Shown here one piece after another: positions 1-6,752 of a DNA stretch of 22,897 nucleotides. How positions within the stretch are numbered: position 1 is the stretch's first letter; every line of letters begins with the position of its first letter. The position numbers and the translations under genes were made by a program. The notes below the pieces were generated by a model that was not told where the DNA came from, made no database searches, and saw only the letters and a list, made by a program, of their open reading frames with translations. The stretch is from positions 1-22,897 of IMG/VR virus record IMGVR_UViG_3300042465_000359; one strand, 5' to 3'. The DNA is from a virus.

Positions 1-90
1 AAAGTAGCAAATCTGGCACTAAAAGAGAAGGACATCGACACTAAGAAGGAAATTGCTAACCTTCAGGTCGTTGCTGCCCGTCAAAAATAA
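1..90 (+). CDS. C-terminal end of a portal (head-tail connector)-like protein, partial
   Basis: Frame 1 is open from the window edge to a TAA at 88-90 and encodes 29 residues of a charged helix rich in Lys, Glu and Ala (it ends VAARQK). The start lies outside the window. The portal call rests mainly on position: in T7-like podoviruses the portal gene lies just upstream of scaffold and capsid, and portal C-termini are often charged helices like this one. The tail alone has no diagnostic motif, so another structural protein is possible. It is followed directly by the tandem -35 promoter region. Confidence 0.45.
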   Translation, partial: KVANLALKEKDIDTKKEIANLQVVAARQK

Positions 91-94
91 AAAA

Positions 95-138
95 CTTGAC
101 AAAAGCGGTAAAAAGTGCTTGACAAAATAAGAAAAGTG
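95..138 (+). repeat. Imperfect tandem duplication carrying two TTGACA boxes
   Basis: Two adjacent units each start CTTGACAAAA (95-104 and 118-127) and end AAAAGTG (111-117 and 132-138). The units are about 23 and 21 bp long. Each carries a perfect TTGACA hexamer (96-101 and 119-124). Only the second is correctly spaced from a -10 box. The duplication appears to have copied the -35 element, leaving a decoy or alternative site upstream. Confidence 0.6.
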
Positions 139-147
139 TGGTAGAAT
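119..147 (+). promoter_or_regulatory. Near-consensus sigma70 promoter ahead of the capsid gene block
   Basis: TTGACA at 119-124, a 17-bp spacer and TAGAAT at 142-147 match 11 of 12 consensus bases with ideal spacing, in a short AT-rich gap after the portal-like gene. The expected transcription start, about 7 bp after the -10, is at 153-155, which coincides with the ATG at 155. Transcripts from here would therefore be leaderless or nearly so. It should drive the small genes, scaffold and capsid. Such a consensus site suggests use of host RNA polymerase. No phage-polymerase promoter was recognised. Confidence 0.7.
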
Positions 148-154
148 TACAACA

Positions 155-397
155 ATGTTACCAGAATTACAGCAGTATTACGAAGACAGGCTTTCTATGA
201 TGACCACCACAGCGTGGTCGCAACTCCTAGAAGACCTATTAGAGATGCGTACCCAGTACGAGAACATCCGCAACTGCGATGCAGTGACCCTAGAGTTTAG
301 AAAAGGACAGGTCGATATTTTAGACTACATCATTGGTCTAAAAGACTTGTCACAACAAACCTACGAGGAACTGCAAAATGGCGAAAAGAATATTTGA
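155..397 (+). CDS. Small conserved phage protein next to capsid genes (unknown function)
   Basis: An 80-aa acidic, mostly helical protein without membrane segments. The family is one I recall as a short ORF between portal and scaffold genes in marine podoviruses; it shares an N-terminal YYEDR-type stretch, a central KxGQ and a C-terminal TYEEL, but has no known function. The ATG at 155 has no Shine-Dalgarno site; it sits at the predicted transcription start of the promoter just upstream, so it may be translated as a leaderless message. An in-frame ATG pair at 197-202 is an alternative start, but the longer N-terminus fits the family as I remember it. The 3' end overlaps the zinc ribbon gene by 20 bp. 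Confidence 0.7.
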   Translation: MLPELQQYYEDRLSMMTTTAWSQLLEDLLEMRTQYENIRNCDAVTLEFRKGQVDILDYIIGLKDLSQQTYEELQNGEKNI

Positions 398-620
398 ATT
401 CCGCTGTGCCAAAGCGCACATAAGCGAAAAGTATGTAGATGAGTCAGTAACAGTCATACAGTGCCCACACTGTACAAATGACGCTACAAGGCTTATCTCT
501 GCTCCTAGAATCTCTTTAGAAGGCATCACAGGTGATTTTCCTTCTGCAAGCAGAGCCTGGGAGAAGCGGCGAGAGTCGCACATGAAGTATGAACGTAAAG
601 TTGGTATTTCGGAGGGATAA
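378..620 (+). CDS. FmdB-like small zinc ribbon protein
   Basis: An 80-aa protein opening with the FmdB-like pattern MAKRIFEFRC. The likely metal ligands are Cys10 and His14 (CxxxH in place of the usual CxxC-GH knuckle) and the pair Cys29/Cys32 (CPHC). A conserved-looking segment follows, LISAPRISLEGITGDFP (residues 39-55), then a basic helix (EKRRESHMKYERK). FmdB-type zinc ribbons are common next to phage portal and scaffold genes; their job is not established and may be a small regulatory or assembly role. Start supported by GAGGA at 365-369, 8 nt before the ATG. The unusual first knuckle makes zinc binding likely but not certain. Confidence 0.75.
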   Translation: MAKRIFEFRCAKAHISEKYVDESVTVIQCPHCTNDATRLISAPRISLEGITGDFPSASRAWEKRRESHMKYERKVGISEG

Positions 621-625
621 GAGAA

Positions 626-674
626 CCCCCTCAAACGTAATAAGTGTTCTTTCTTAATGCTGTTGAGGCACGGG
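626..674 (+). promoter_or_regulatory. Possible hairpin masking the scaffold ribosome binding site
   Basis: CCTCAA at 629-634 is complementary to TTGAGG at 663-668, and CCC at 626-628 can pair with GGG at 672-674 across a short bulge. The GGG belongs to GGGAG (672-676), the Shine-Dalgarno site of the scaffold gene (ATG 684). The loop is 28 nt, so stability is uncertain. Seen as complementarity only. Confidence 0.25.
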
Positions 675-683
675 AGACAATAG

Positions 684-1481
684 ATGGCTAGTTTTATTGA
701 AGAAGGCGTTGAAGAAGTAGATCCTAACGAAGTAATGACTGACATTAGCACAGCCGAACCAGAAGCGAAAGCAGAAGAGCCGGTTGTTCAAGAGCAAGTT
801 GAAGAGGACGTTCCCGAAAAGTATCGGGGTAAAAGCGCCAAAGAAATTGCTCAGATGCACATGGAAGCCGAGAAGTTAATTGGCAGACAAGGCAGTGAAG
901 TTGGTGAGTTACGGCGTGTTGTGGATGACTTCATCAAGACCCAAACTACAGCAAAACAGCAACTGCAAGCGGAACCTGACGAAGAAGTTGATTTCTTCGC
1001 TGATCCTAAACGTGCGGTAGAGAAGGCGATTGAAAACCATCCAAAGATTAGAGAGGCTGAAAAACTCTCATCTGAGATGGCAGCGGCAAAGGCGTTTAAC
1101 GAACTAAAAGCACGGCATCCTGACTTTCAAGAAGTTGTTGCCGATCCTGCATTCCAGAATTGGGTTGCAGCCTCCAAAGTGAGGGCAGAGTTGTTTGTTC
1201 GTGCAGACCGTTCTTTTGATTATGATGCTGGTGATGAGTTGTTGTCTATTTGGAAAGAACGCAAACAGGCAGCACAGCAGACAGTATCAGCAGAGAAAGA
1301 GGTCCGTAGCCAAGCCGTAAAAGCAGCCACTACCACAGTGTCTTCGGGCAGTGATGAAGCACCTTCTAAGAAGATTTACCGTCGTGCAGACATTATTAAA
1401 CTCATGCAAACGGACCCTGACAAGTATGACATGATGCAAAATGAAATCATGGCTGCTTACCGAGAGGGCAGAGTCCGATAA
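684..1481 (+). CDS. Capsid scaffolding (assembly) protein
   Basis: A 265-aa, highly charged protein directly upstream of the major capsid gene, the usual place for a scaffold. The first 50 residues are very acidic (many Glu). Then comes a characteristic patch, PEKYRGKSAKEIAQMH, followed by EKLIGRQGSEVGELR, typical of podovirus scaffold/assembly proteins. The middle is Glu/Lys/Ala-rich and should form long helices or coiled coils. The C-terminus is basic (ends REGRVR), matching the family pattern in which a basic tail contacts the capsid protein. It should form the inner core of the procapsid and leave before DNA packaging. Start chosen from GGGAG at 672-676. No protease motif seen. Confidence 0.85.
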   Translation: MASFIEEGVEEVDPNEVMTDISTAEPEAKAEEPVVQEQVEEDVPEKYRGKSAKEIAQMHMEAEKLIGRQGSEVGELRRVVDDFIKTQTTAKQQLQAEPDEEVDFFADPKRAVEKAIENHPKIREAEKLSSEMAAAKAFNELKARHPDFQEVVADPAFQNWVAASKVRAELFVRADRSFDYDAGDELLSIWKERKQAAQQTVSAEKEVRSQAVKAATTTVSSGSDEAPSKKIYRRADIIKLMQTDPDKYDMMQNEIMAAYREGRVR

Positions 1482-1510
1482 CTTAACACTTTTAACAAAG
1501 GAAATTTATC

Positions 1511-2425
1511 ATGCCTTTAGGTACCAATAACGTAGTACAATCCACCGTCAATACCGCAGGTTTTATTCCTGAGGTATGGTCTGACGAAATCATCGCTGCT
1601 TACAAGAAGAACCTCGTAGCGGCTAATCTGTTCAAGAAGATGTCCATGAAGGGTAAGAAGGGCGATGTTATGCACTTCCCGTCACCTGCTCGTGGCTCTG
1701 CTGCTGTTAAGACTGCTTCTTCGCAGGTTACTCTGATTGCTGAGAGTGGCACTGAGAAGACTGTCACGATTAACCAGCACTATGAGTACAGCCGTTTGAT
1801 TGAAGACTTTGCTGAAGTTCAGGCTCTGTCCTCGCTGCGCCGTTTCTACACGGATGACGCTGGCTACGCTCTTGCTACCCGTATCGACACATCGCTGATC
1901 GAACTTGGTCGTGGTGCTCAGGGTGGTTCTGGAACAGCAGCTTACAACAAAGCATACCTTGCTGGTGATGGCTCAACGCTGTATGTTGACGGCACCAACA
2001 TCGGTACGGCTTTGACGGATGCTGGTCTTCGCCGTGCAATCCAGCGTTTGGACGACAGCGATGTTCCGATGGACGGACGTTTCTTGATCGTTCCTCCTTC
2101 GACCCGCAACACCATGATGGGTCTTGCTCGCTTTACTGAGCAGGCTTTCATTGGTGATGGCGCTACCATCCGTAACGGTCAGATTGGTGACGTATACGGC
2201 GTTAAGGTCTTTGTAACGACCAACGCTGATACAGCAACGACAACGACTACCCGTGTTGCTCTGTTGGCACACCCAGAGGCATTTGTTCTGGTTGACCAGC
2301 TTGGCGTTCGTGTTCAGACCCAGTACAAACAAGAGTACCTTGGTACGCTGTTGACTGCTGACACGCTCTACGGTGTTGGTGAGTTGCGTGATACCTCTGC
2401 TGTGGCTCTTGCTGTTCCTGCCTAA
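1511..2425 (+). CDS. Major capsid protein
   Basis: A 304-aa protein immediately after the scaffold, with a strong ribosome binding site (AAAGGA at 1497-1502, 8 nt before ATG). It begins MPLGTNNVVQS and contains EVWSDEIIAAYKKNLVAANL, GDVMHFPSPARG and VTINQHYEYSRLIEDFAEVQ, features I associate with HK97-fold capsid proteins of marine and freshwater podoviruses. The DNA here is GC-richer than its neighbours, with a narrower choice of codons (many CTG, CGT and GGT), consistent with the most highly expressed gene of the phage. A hairpin follows the stop codon, as after T7 gene 10. The HK97 fold is inferred. Confidence 0.9.
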   Translation: MPLGTNNVVQSTVNTAGFIPEVWSDEIIAAYKKNLVAANLFKKMSMKGKKGDVMHFPSPARGSAAVKTASSQVTLIAESGTEKTVTINQHYEYSRLIEDFAEVQALSSLRRFYTDDAGYALATRIDTSLIELGRGAQGGSGTAAYNKAYLAGDGSTLYVDGTNIGTALTDAGLRRAIQRLDDSDVPMDGRFLIVPPSTRNTMMGLARFTEQAFIGDGATIRNGQIGDVYGVKVFVTTNADTATTTTTRVALLAHPEAFVLVDQLGVRVQTQYKQEYLGTLLTADTLYGVGELRDTSAVALAVPA

Positions 2426-2440
2426 TCGGGAATGACAATC

Positions 2441-2469
2441 GGGGGCTGGCTCACAAGGCTGGCCCTCTT
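2441..2469 (+). terminator. Hairpin after the capsid gene (possible partial terminator)
   Basis: In RNA, 2441-2451 pairs with 2457-2467 (core GGGCTGGCT with GGCTGGCCC, three G-U wobbles) around a 5-nt CACAA loop. That gives an 11-bp stem 16 bp after the capsid stop. The following bases (TTCTAACC) make only a weak U-tract, so it may be a leaky terminator or an mRNA-stabilising 3' structure. The wobble pairs would be mismatches on the opposite strand, so it works in the plus direction only. Confidence 0.5.
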
Positions 2470-2491
2470 CTAACCACTTAAGGAGATTATT

Positions 2492-2806
2492 ATGCCTATC
2501 AATCAAGGTCGTTCACAGTTTCAGGGCTTGTTCTCTGAGATGTGGACTCATTCTGAGTCTGTTAACTTTGGTAACGCTGCTACTGGCTCTGGTACGTTTG
2601 CATCTGTTGACGTAACAGTCCCTGGTGTTGCTCTTGGTGACATCGTTATGGGTGTCTCTATCGCTATTGACACTGTAGACACTGTTATCGCTGGTGCAGT
2701 AACTGCTGCTAATACGGTTACTCTGACTCTTTTAAATAACACTACTGGTGCTGTAAATCTTGATGCCGCCATTGTAGATTTTATTGTAGTACGCCCAGCA
2801 TTCTAA
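2492..2806 (+). CDS. Small beta-rich structural protein, probable capsid decoration protein
   Basis: A 104-aa protein just after the capsid gene with a strong ribosome binding site (AAGGAG at 2480-2485). It opens MPINQGRSQFQGLF and continues with alternating Val/Thr strands and small loops (VTVPGVALGDIVMG, then VTAANTVTLTLLNNTTGAV), ending in a strand, DFIVVRPAF. This looks like a single beta-sandwich with no charged core, membrane segment or enzyme motif. The position between capsid and a terminator, and the strong translation signal, suggest a virion protein present in many copies such as a head decoration or head-fibre base protein. Function is inferred from context. Confidence 0.7.
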   Translation: MPINQGRSQFQGLFSEMWTHSESVNFGNAATGSGTFASVDVTVPGVALGDIVMGVSIAIDTVDTVIAGAVTAANTVTLTLLNNTTGAVNLDAAIVDFIVVRPAF

Positions 2807-2819
2807 ACCTTACGGTTTT

Positions 2820-2841
2820 GCCTCTTAGGAGGCTTTTCTTT
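2820..2841 (+). terminator. Rho-independent terminator
   Basis: GCCTC at 2820-2824, loop TTAG, GAGGC at 2829-2833, followed by TTTTCTTT at 2834-2841. A short stem with a good U-tract, 14 bp after a stop codon. It would end or thin transcription after the capsid and decoration genes and so lower expression of the fibre genes that follow. Confidence 0.7.
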
Positions 2842-2870
2842 AGCATCTTCGCTGAGGGTGTTAAAGAAAA
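2834..2870. repeat. 9-bp perfect inverted repeat overlapping the terminator U-tract
   Basis: TTTTCTTTA (2834-2842) and TAAAGAAAA (2862-2870) are exact reverse complements separated by 19 bp. The left arm is also the U-tract of the preceding terminator, so the same bases can join a second hairpin. It could be a processing or stabilising structure on read-through RNA, or a protein site. No function is shown. Confidence 0.45.
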
Positions 2871-2887
2871 CAACATAGAGGACTAAA

Positions 2888-3193
2888 ATGATACCTCGCT
2901 GCTACCCTACTACCTATGCAACCGCAAACGGTACAACAAAAATGGTCGTAAACTCGCTTGCAAGCACTACTGGCTTAACTGCTTGGGTTGACTACATCCC
3001 CACAAAGAAATTAGGTTCTGCACCTGCACAATACAACACTTATGACAATGCTGGTGCTATGTTTGTAGATGTTCTTGCTAGTACGACAGGCAAAGTCGCA
3101 GGCATCGACTACATTAATATATACGAAGATGCTACACTAACCAAGGCTTGGTCAACAGACGCAAGCGGTTATATTCCAACTTGGTACGTCTAA
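2888..3193 (+). CDS. Small hypothetical protein with an internal duplication, fibre gene block
   Basis: A 101-aa protein, ribosome binding site GAGGA at 2878-2882. It contains two related segments 39 residues apart, [16 protein letters not shown] (23-38) and [16 protein letters not shown] (62-77), sharing LASTTG, a central Ala and DYI. This points to two copies of a small beta unit. There is no membrane segment or catalytic motif. It ends 1 bp before the collagen-like gene, which lacks its own clear ribosome binding site, so the two are probably translated together. I do not recognise the family; a small fibre or fibre-attachment protein is the best guess from location. Confidence 0.6.
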   Translation: MIPRCYPTTYATANGTTKMVVNSLASTTGLTAWVDYIPTKKLGSAPAQYNTYDNAGAMFVDVLASTTGKVAGIDYINIYEDATLTKAWSTDASGYIPTWYV

Positions 3194-3194
3194 C

Positions 3195-4178
3195 ATGGCG
3201 ATATATCGTGGTCCCGGTGGTCCCGGCGATGCAACAGCAGATCAAGCAAACACAGCACAGTTAGCACTTACTTATGCTAACCAGTCTGCTGCGAGTGCTG
3301 CTGCTGCGGCGGCATCTGCTCAGAGTACAATTAACTTTACAACTGATTTAGATGTAGCGGCTTCTTCGTTGCCTGCTGGCTCAACGCCGACTGTCTCGTA
3401 TAACTCTACAACTGTTTCGCTGTCCTTTGGAATCCCTGATGGCACTACAGGCCCTACAGGCCCTTCTGGCCCACAAGGACCCACTGGTTCTACTGGTCCT
3501 ACAGGCCCGACAGGCCCTAATGGCCCAACTGGACCGGCTGGACCGACTGGCCCGACAGGTTCGCCTGGTCCCACAGGCTCTACTGGACCAACAGGCCCAA
3601 CTGGTCCTACAGGTCCGGCAGGATCAGCAGCTACGATTGCTGTTGGTACAACCACTACAGGACCAGCAGGGGGCAGCGCCTCTGTAACCAATAGTGGGTC
3701 GTCTTCAGCCGCAGTCTTTGACTTTACTATTCCGACTGGTCCTACCGGCCCCACAGGACCTACAGGGCCAACTGGACCAACTGGCCCGACTGGAGCACCC
3801 GGACCAACTGGCCCCACAGGACCTACAGGCTTAACTGGGCCTACTGGACCAACAGGCCCACAAGGAATTCAAGGAGATCCTGGACCAACAGGCGCTACTG
3901 GTCCAACAGGGCCTACTGGACCGACTGGTCCGTCTGGATCAGCAGCAACAATTGCCGTAGGAACTACAACTACAGGACCTGCTGGTGGTAGCGCATCCGT
4001 AACAAATAGTGGCTCAAGTAGTGCCGCAGTATTCGATTTTACTATTCCAACTGGTCCTACAGGGCCGACTGGTCCCACTGGCCCAACAGGCCCCACTGGC
4101 CCCACTGGCCCAACTGGACCTGCTGGGGATGTTTCAACTGGAAAAGCAATAGCTATGGCTATTGTATTCGGAGGTTAA
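3195..4178 (+). CDS. Collagen-like GPT-repeat phage fibre protein
   Basis: A 327-aa protein. Residues 1-45 begin [13 protein letters not shown] and continue with an Ala/Ser/Gln-rich helix, like N-termini of T7-like fibre proteins. Residues 46-82 are a small beta segment. Collagen-like Gly-X-Y runs, overwhelmingly Gly-Pro-Thr, cover about 86-142, 182-247 and 287-311. They are separated by two identical 38-residue modules (143-180, 248-285) starting GSAATIAVG and ending FDFTIP. It ends in a short hydrophobic tail. Collagen repeats in phages form trimeric fibres. Proline is always in the X position and Thr in Y, as in Bacillus anthracis BclA. Two prolyl-hydroxylase-type genes lie 2-3 kb downstream. 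No ribosome binding site is visible, so translation is probably coupled to the gene before it. Confidence 0.88.
   Translation: MAIYRGPGGPGDATADQANTAQLALTYANQSAASAAAAAASAQSTINFTTDLDVAASSLPAGSTPTVSYNSTTVSLSFGIPDGTTGPTGPSGPQGPTGSTGPTGPTGPNGPTGPAGPTGPTGSPGPTGSTGPTGPTGPTGPAGSAATIAVGTTTTGPAGGSASVTNSGSSSAAVFDFTIPTGPTGPTGPTGPTGPTGPTGAPGPTGPTGPTGLTGPTGPTGPQGIQGDPGPTGATGPTGPTGPTGPSGSAATIAVGTTTTGPAGGSASVTNSGSSSAAVFDFTIPTGPTGPTGPTGPTGPTGPTGPTGPAGDVSTGKAIAMAIVFGG
3621..4049 (+). repeat. Two copies of a 38-codon module, identical as protein but different as DNA
   Basis: Positions 3621-3734 and 3936-4049, 315 bp apart, encode the same 38 amino acids without one change, yet 22 of 38 codons differ, all silently. 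Two serines even switch between TCN and AGT codons. The copies lie between Gly-Pro-Thr runs of the collagen-like fibre. Counted by hand from the sequence. Confidence 0.9.
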
Positions 4179-4179
4179 T

Positions 4180-4533
4180 ATGGCAGCACCTAATATTGTA
4201 AACGTAACAACTATCCTTGGGAAAACTGCTGTTCAAAGTGTAGGAACATCATCAACTGCTATTGTTACTAACTCAGCAGCAAGTGGAAAAGTCTTAAAAA
4301 TAAACGCTCTTTATGTAAGCAATATTGATGGCACTGTAAACGCTACCGTTGATGTTGACCTGTTTCGTAGTTCAACTGCATATTGTATAGCAAAGACAAT
4401 TACAGTTCCCGCTGATAGCACATTAGATGTAGTAAGCAAAGCAATCTATTTAGAAGAAGGGGACTCATTGCGGTTAACGGCATCCCTTGCTAATGATCTT
4501 CAAGCTGTGTGTTCTTATGAGGAGATTTCTTAA
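4180..4533 (+). CDS. Small beta-sandwich structural protein, fibre gene block
   Basis: A 117-aa protein. I place the start at the ATG at 4180, because GGAGGT at 4170-4175 lies just upstream; a longer reading from 4162 would overlap the collagen gene without a ribosome site. The sequence is a string of beta strands: ALYVSNIDGTVNATVDVDLF, then ITVPADSTLDVV, then IYLEEGDSLRLTAS, ending VCSYEEIS. The order of segments (sensor strand, VPA-type turn, GD-L/I-R strand, final aromatic-Glu strand) is shared with the 114-aa protein at 7497-7841, suggesting two distant relatives flanking the fibre block. Probable head or fibre accessory protein; no enzymatic residues. It overlaps the next gene by one base (TAATG). 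Confidence 0.7.
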   Translation: MAAPNIVNVTTILGKTAVQSVGTSSTAIVTNSAASGKVLKINALYVSNIDGTVNATVDVDLFRSSTAYCIAKTITVPADSTLDVVSKAIYLEEGDSLRLTASLANDLQAVCSYEEIS

Positions 4534-5732
4534 TGGCGCAGTTTCCTTCTGGAACAAAAAACGGCGTTGCTAGTGGTATTTGGACCTTAGAAGAAGCCAG
4601 AAATTATGTTATGGGGTCTAACTGGCCCGATCCGCAGACTGTCCCCGGCGCTCCCACTATTGGAACGGCTTCGGTAGTAACTCCTAGTTCGGTTTCAGTA
4701 ACTTTTACTGCCCCTGCTGACAACGGCGGTTTTGCAATTACTGGATACACAGTTACTTCAAGCCCGGGAGGACTTACTGGAACAGGTGCTTCGTCTCCCG
4801 TTACGGTTTCTGGGCTTACAACTGGAACGGCCTACACTTTTACGGTAACTGCTACCAACGCTATTGGAACCAGCGCTGCAAGTTCGGCAAGTAACAGCGT
4901 AACTCCGCAAGCTTCATACATTGCAGCTACTGGCGGCACAGTTACAACAGATGGTAATTTTAAAGTTCATTCATTTACTGGCAACGGAACATTTACAGTT
5001 TCTTCGGTAGGTGCGGGTTCATCTGAGAGCGATAAGGTTGAATATCTGGTTATTGCTGGCGGCGGAGGAGGCGGCTCACGATTTGTTGCTGGTGGTGGTG
5101 GCGCAGGTGGCTACAGGACCGCTACTGGATTTGCGGTAACCGCTACAGCGTATTCAATTACAGTAGGCGGGGGCGGTACTGGCGCACCTGTAAGCGCCTC
5201 TCAGGGCGGAGATGGTAGCCAATCGATCTTCTCGTCAATAACTTCTGCTGGGGGCGGAGGCGGTGGTAGGTTTGAAGACCCAACAGCCGGAAATCCCGGT
5301 GGATCAGGAGGCGGCGGCGCTACTGCTGATAGTGGTAGCATAGTTAGCGGAGGAGCTGCCTCTCCATCAGGGCAAGGAAATGCTGGAGGCGCTGGTGGAA
5401 ACAATACTGGAAACAATGCTGGTGGTGGTGGAGGCGGAGCAGGGGCTGCTGGAAACAACGGACAAAATAGTGACAGTGCAGGAGGTAATGGTTTAGCATC
5501 AAGCATTACTGGAACATCCGTCACTAGAGGTGGTGGTGGCGCAGGTGGACGACAGCCTCCGAATACTTCTACTGGTGGAAGCGGTGGAGGCGGTGGAACA
5601 GGAAACGACGCAAATGGTTCTCCGGGTAGTGCCAACACAGGTGGTGGAGGCGGTGGAGCAGCGGGTGGGCAAGCTCATAGCGGCGGGGCTGGTGGTTCTG
5701 GGATTGTAATCATTAGGTATAGGTATCAATAA
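4533..5732 (+). CDS. FN3 plus glycine-rich adhesin-like virion protein
   Basis: A 399-aa protein in three parts. Residues 1-37 are an attachment segment with GIWTLEEARNYVMGSNWP. Residues 38-126 form a fibronectin type III domain (start PGAPTIGTASVV, core GYTVTSSPGG, GLTTGTAYTFTVTATNA). From about 127 a strand-rich linker leads to YLVIAGGGGGG and a long glycine-rich region with many GGGGG runs, ending in GGSGIVIIRYRYQ. This C-terminal pattern matches the Gly_rich_2-type domain of phage tail proteins. By analogy with the polyglycine-helix tip of T-even gp38 adhesins it may form the receptor-binding part. The FN3 domain often sits on virion surfaces and binds sugars or proteins. It starts one base inside the previous gene. 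Confidence 0.8.
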   Translation: MAQFPSGTKNGVASGIWTLEEARNYVMGSNWPDPQTVPGAPTIGTASVVTPSSVSVTFTAPADNGGFAITGYTVTSSPGGLTGTGASSPVTVSGLTTGTAYTFTVTATNAIGTSAASSASNSVTPQASYIAATGGTVTTDGNFKVHSFTGNGTFTVSSVGAGSSESDKVEYLVIAGGGGGGSRFVAGGGGAGGYRTATGFAVTATAYSITVGGGGTGAPVSASQGGDGSQSIFSSITSAGGGGGGRFEDPTAGNPGGSGGGGATADSGSIVSGGAASPSGQGNAGGAGGNNTGNNAGGGGGGAGAAGNNGQNSDSAGGNGLASSITGTSVTRGGGGAGGRQPPNTSTGGSGGGGGTGNDANGSPGSANTGGGGGGAAGGQAHSGGAGGSGIVIIRYRYQ

Positions 5733-5733
5733 C

Positions 5734-6099
5734 ATGGCTCATTTTGCAAAACTTGATCAAAATAATATTGTTTTAGAAATCAATGTAGTTGATAACGAGC
5801 ATTTATTAGACGCTAATAATATTGAGCGTGAGGAACTTGGAATTGCATTTCTAGTGCAATGGTCAGGTGGGTATCCGTACTGGAAACAGACATCCTACAA
5901 CGGCAACTTCCGTAAGAACTATGCTGGCATCGGTTATACCTACGATCCTGTGCGAGATGCGTTTATACCGCCAAAGCCTTACGCGTCATGGACTCTGAAT
6001 GAAGATACTTGCTTATGGGATGCTCCTGTTGGCTACCCAACAGACGGGAAACGATACGTATGGGATGAAGTAAACGTAAATTGGGTGGAATTAATATGA
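5734..6099 (+). CDS. Conserved phage fibre-region protein of unknown function
   Basis: A 121-aa aromatic-rich protein. It opens MAHFAKLDQNNIVLEINVVDN and contains RKNYAGIGYTYDPVRDAFIPP (about 49-69 of the mature reading) followed by YASWTLNEDTCLWDAP and a C-terminal VWDEVNVNWVEL. I recognise this as a small protein common in cyanophages and other aquatic phages near tail fibre genes, with no assigned function. The many Trp/Tyr residues and short repeats of W-x-L-N-E-D type suggest a carbohydrate-contacting or fibre-cap role, but that is guesswork. Its start lies 2 bp after the previous stop with no ribosome site, and it overlaps the first oxygenase gene by 4 bp (ATGA), so all three are probably translated as a unit. 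Confidence 0.7.
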   Translation: MAHFAKLDQNNIVLEINVVDNEHLLDANNIEREELGIAFLVQWSGGYPYWKQTSYNGNFRKNYAGIGYTYDPVRDAFIPPKPYASWTLNEDTCLWDAPVGYPTDGKRYVWDEVNVNWVELI

Positions 6100-6722
6100 A
6101 AACAGCAAAAATAATTTCAATGCAAAATGCATTTGAAGAAAAACAAACACCTAATCCTGCTTGGGCTTTTAATCTTGATCCTGTTCATTCATGGGCATAT
6201 TGGGATAAAGCGTTTACTAAAGAAGAATGTGAACAGATTATTGAAATTGGGAATAAGAAAACACATCAACAAGCAACAACAAGAGGTAGCGATATAGATA
6301 AAATACGTAAATCCGAAGTAACATGGCTTTACCCCTCAGATGATCTTGATTGGGTTTATCGCCGTATGACGGATATTATTACAAATTTAAATGAAAAATA
6401 TTTTAAGTTTGATTTATTTGGTGCTACAGAAGGTTTTCAATTTACTAAGTATCAAGCGCCAAGCGGCAAATATGGAAAGCACATTGATTCAGTGCCTAAT
6501 ACAGTAATTAGAAAATTATCCTTTACTCTCCAACTATCTGACCCACAAGATTATGAGGGCGGTGATTTGTGTTTATATTTAGGTGATAAACCTGAAGTAA
6601 TGAAAAAAGAACAGGGGTTTGTGGCATTGTTTCCGTCGTATGTATTACACGAAGTGAAGCCGGTAACTAAAGGAACACGTTATTCATTAGTTAGCTGGAT
6701 TACTGGTAAACCGTTTAAATAA
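6096..6722 (+). CDS. 2-oxoglutarate/Fe(II) oxygenase, prolyl-4-hydroxylase type (copy 1)
   Basis: A 208-aa enzyme. The double-stranded beta-helix core shows the HxD iron motif His129/Asp131 (YGKHIDSV), the distal iron His185 (YVLHEVKPV) and the 2-oxoglutarate-binding Arg195 (TKGTRYSLVSW). LQLSDPQDYEGGDLCLYL is the usual family strand pair between them. It should use O2 and 2-oxoglutarate to hydroxylate a substrate; prolyl hydroxylation is the family's best-known reaction. I start it at the ATG at 6096 (ATGA overlap, GGTGGA at 6084-6089), not at the TTG at 6081. The gene is markedly AT-richer than copy 2 and the capsid gene, which hints at separate acquisition. Substrate unknown; the collagen-like fibre is a candidate. 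Confidence 0.9.
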   Translation: MKTAKIISMQNAFEEKQTPNPAWAFNLDPVHSWAYWDKAFTKEECEQIIEIGNKKTHQQATTRGSDIDKIRKSEVTWLYPSDDLDWVYRRMTDIITNLNEKYFKFDLFGATEGFQFTKYQAPSGKYGKHIDSVPNTVIRKLSFTLQLSDPQDYEGGDLCLYLGDKPEVMKKEQGFVALFPSYVLHEVKPVTKGTRYSLVSWITGKPFK

Positions 6723-6752
6723 CAATAACACATGACTGTAAAGGCTAACTAA

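Noticed and set aside
350-751. Minus-strand 133-aa frame opposite the zinc ribbon and scaffold start
   Set aside because: It covers well-supported plus genes and lacks a ribosome site or recognisable family.
1973-2506. Minus-strand 177-aa frame opposite the capsid gene
   Set aside because: Shadow of the biased codon use of the capsid gene; no translation signal.
3320-3817. Minus-strand frame encoding GPV repeats opposite the collagen gene
   Set aside because: It is the automatic mirror of GGN-CCN-ACN codons read backwards; no ribosome site, and the plus-strand protein has a proper N-terminus and neighbours.
3427-4126. Repeated GC-rich units that could suggest a CRISPR or tandem satellite
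   Set aside because: The repeat period is 9 bp and follows Gly-Pro-Thr codons with mixed third bases; there are no fixed repeats with unique spacers.
5201-5638. Minus-strand proline-rich frame
   Set aside because: It is the mirror of the glycine-rich GGN codons of the adhesin; no start signal or family match.
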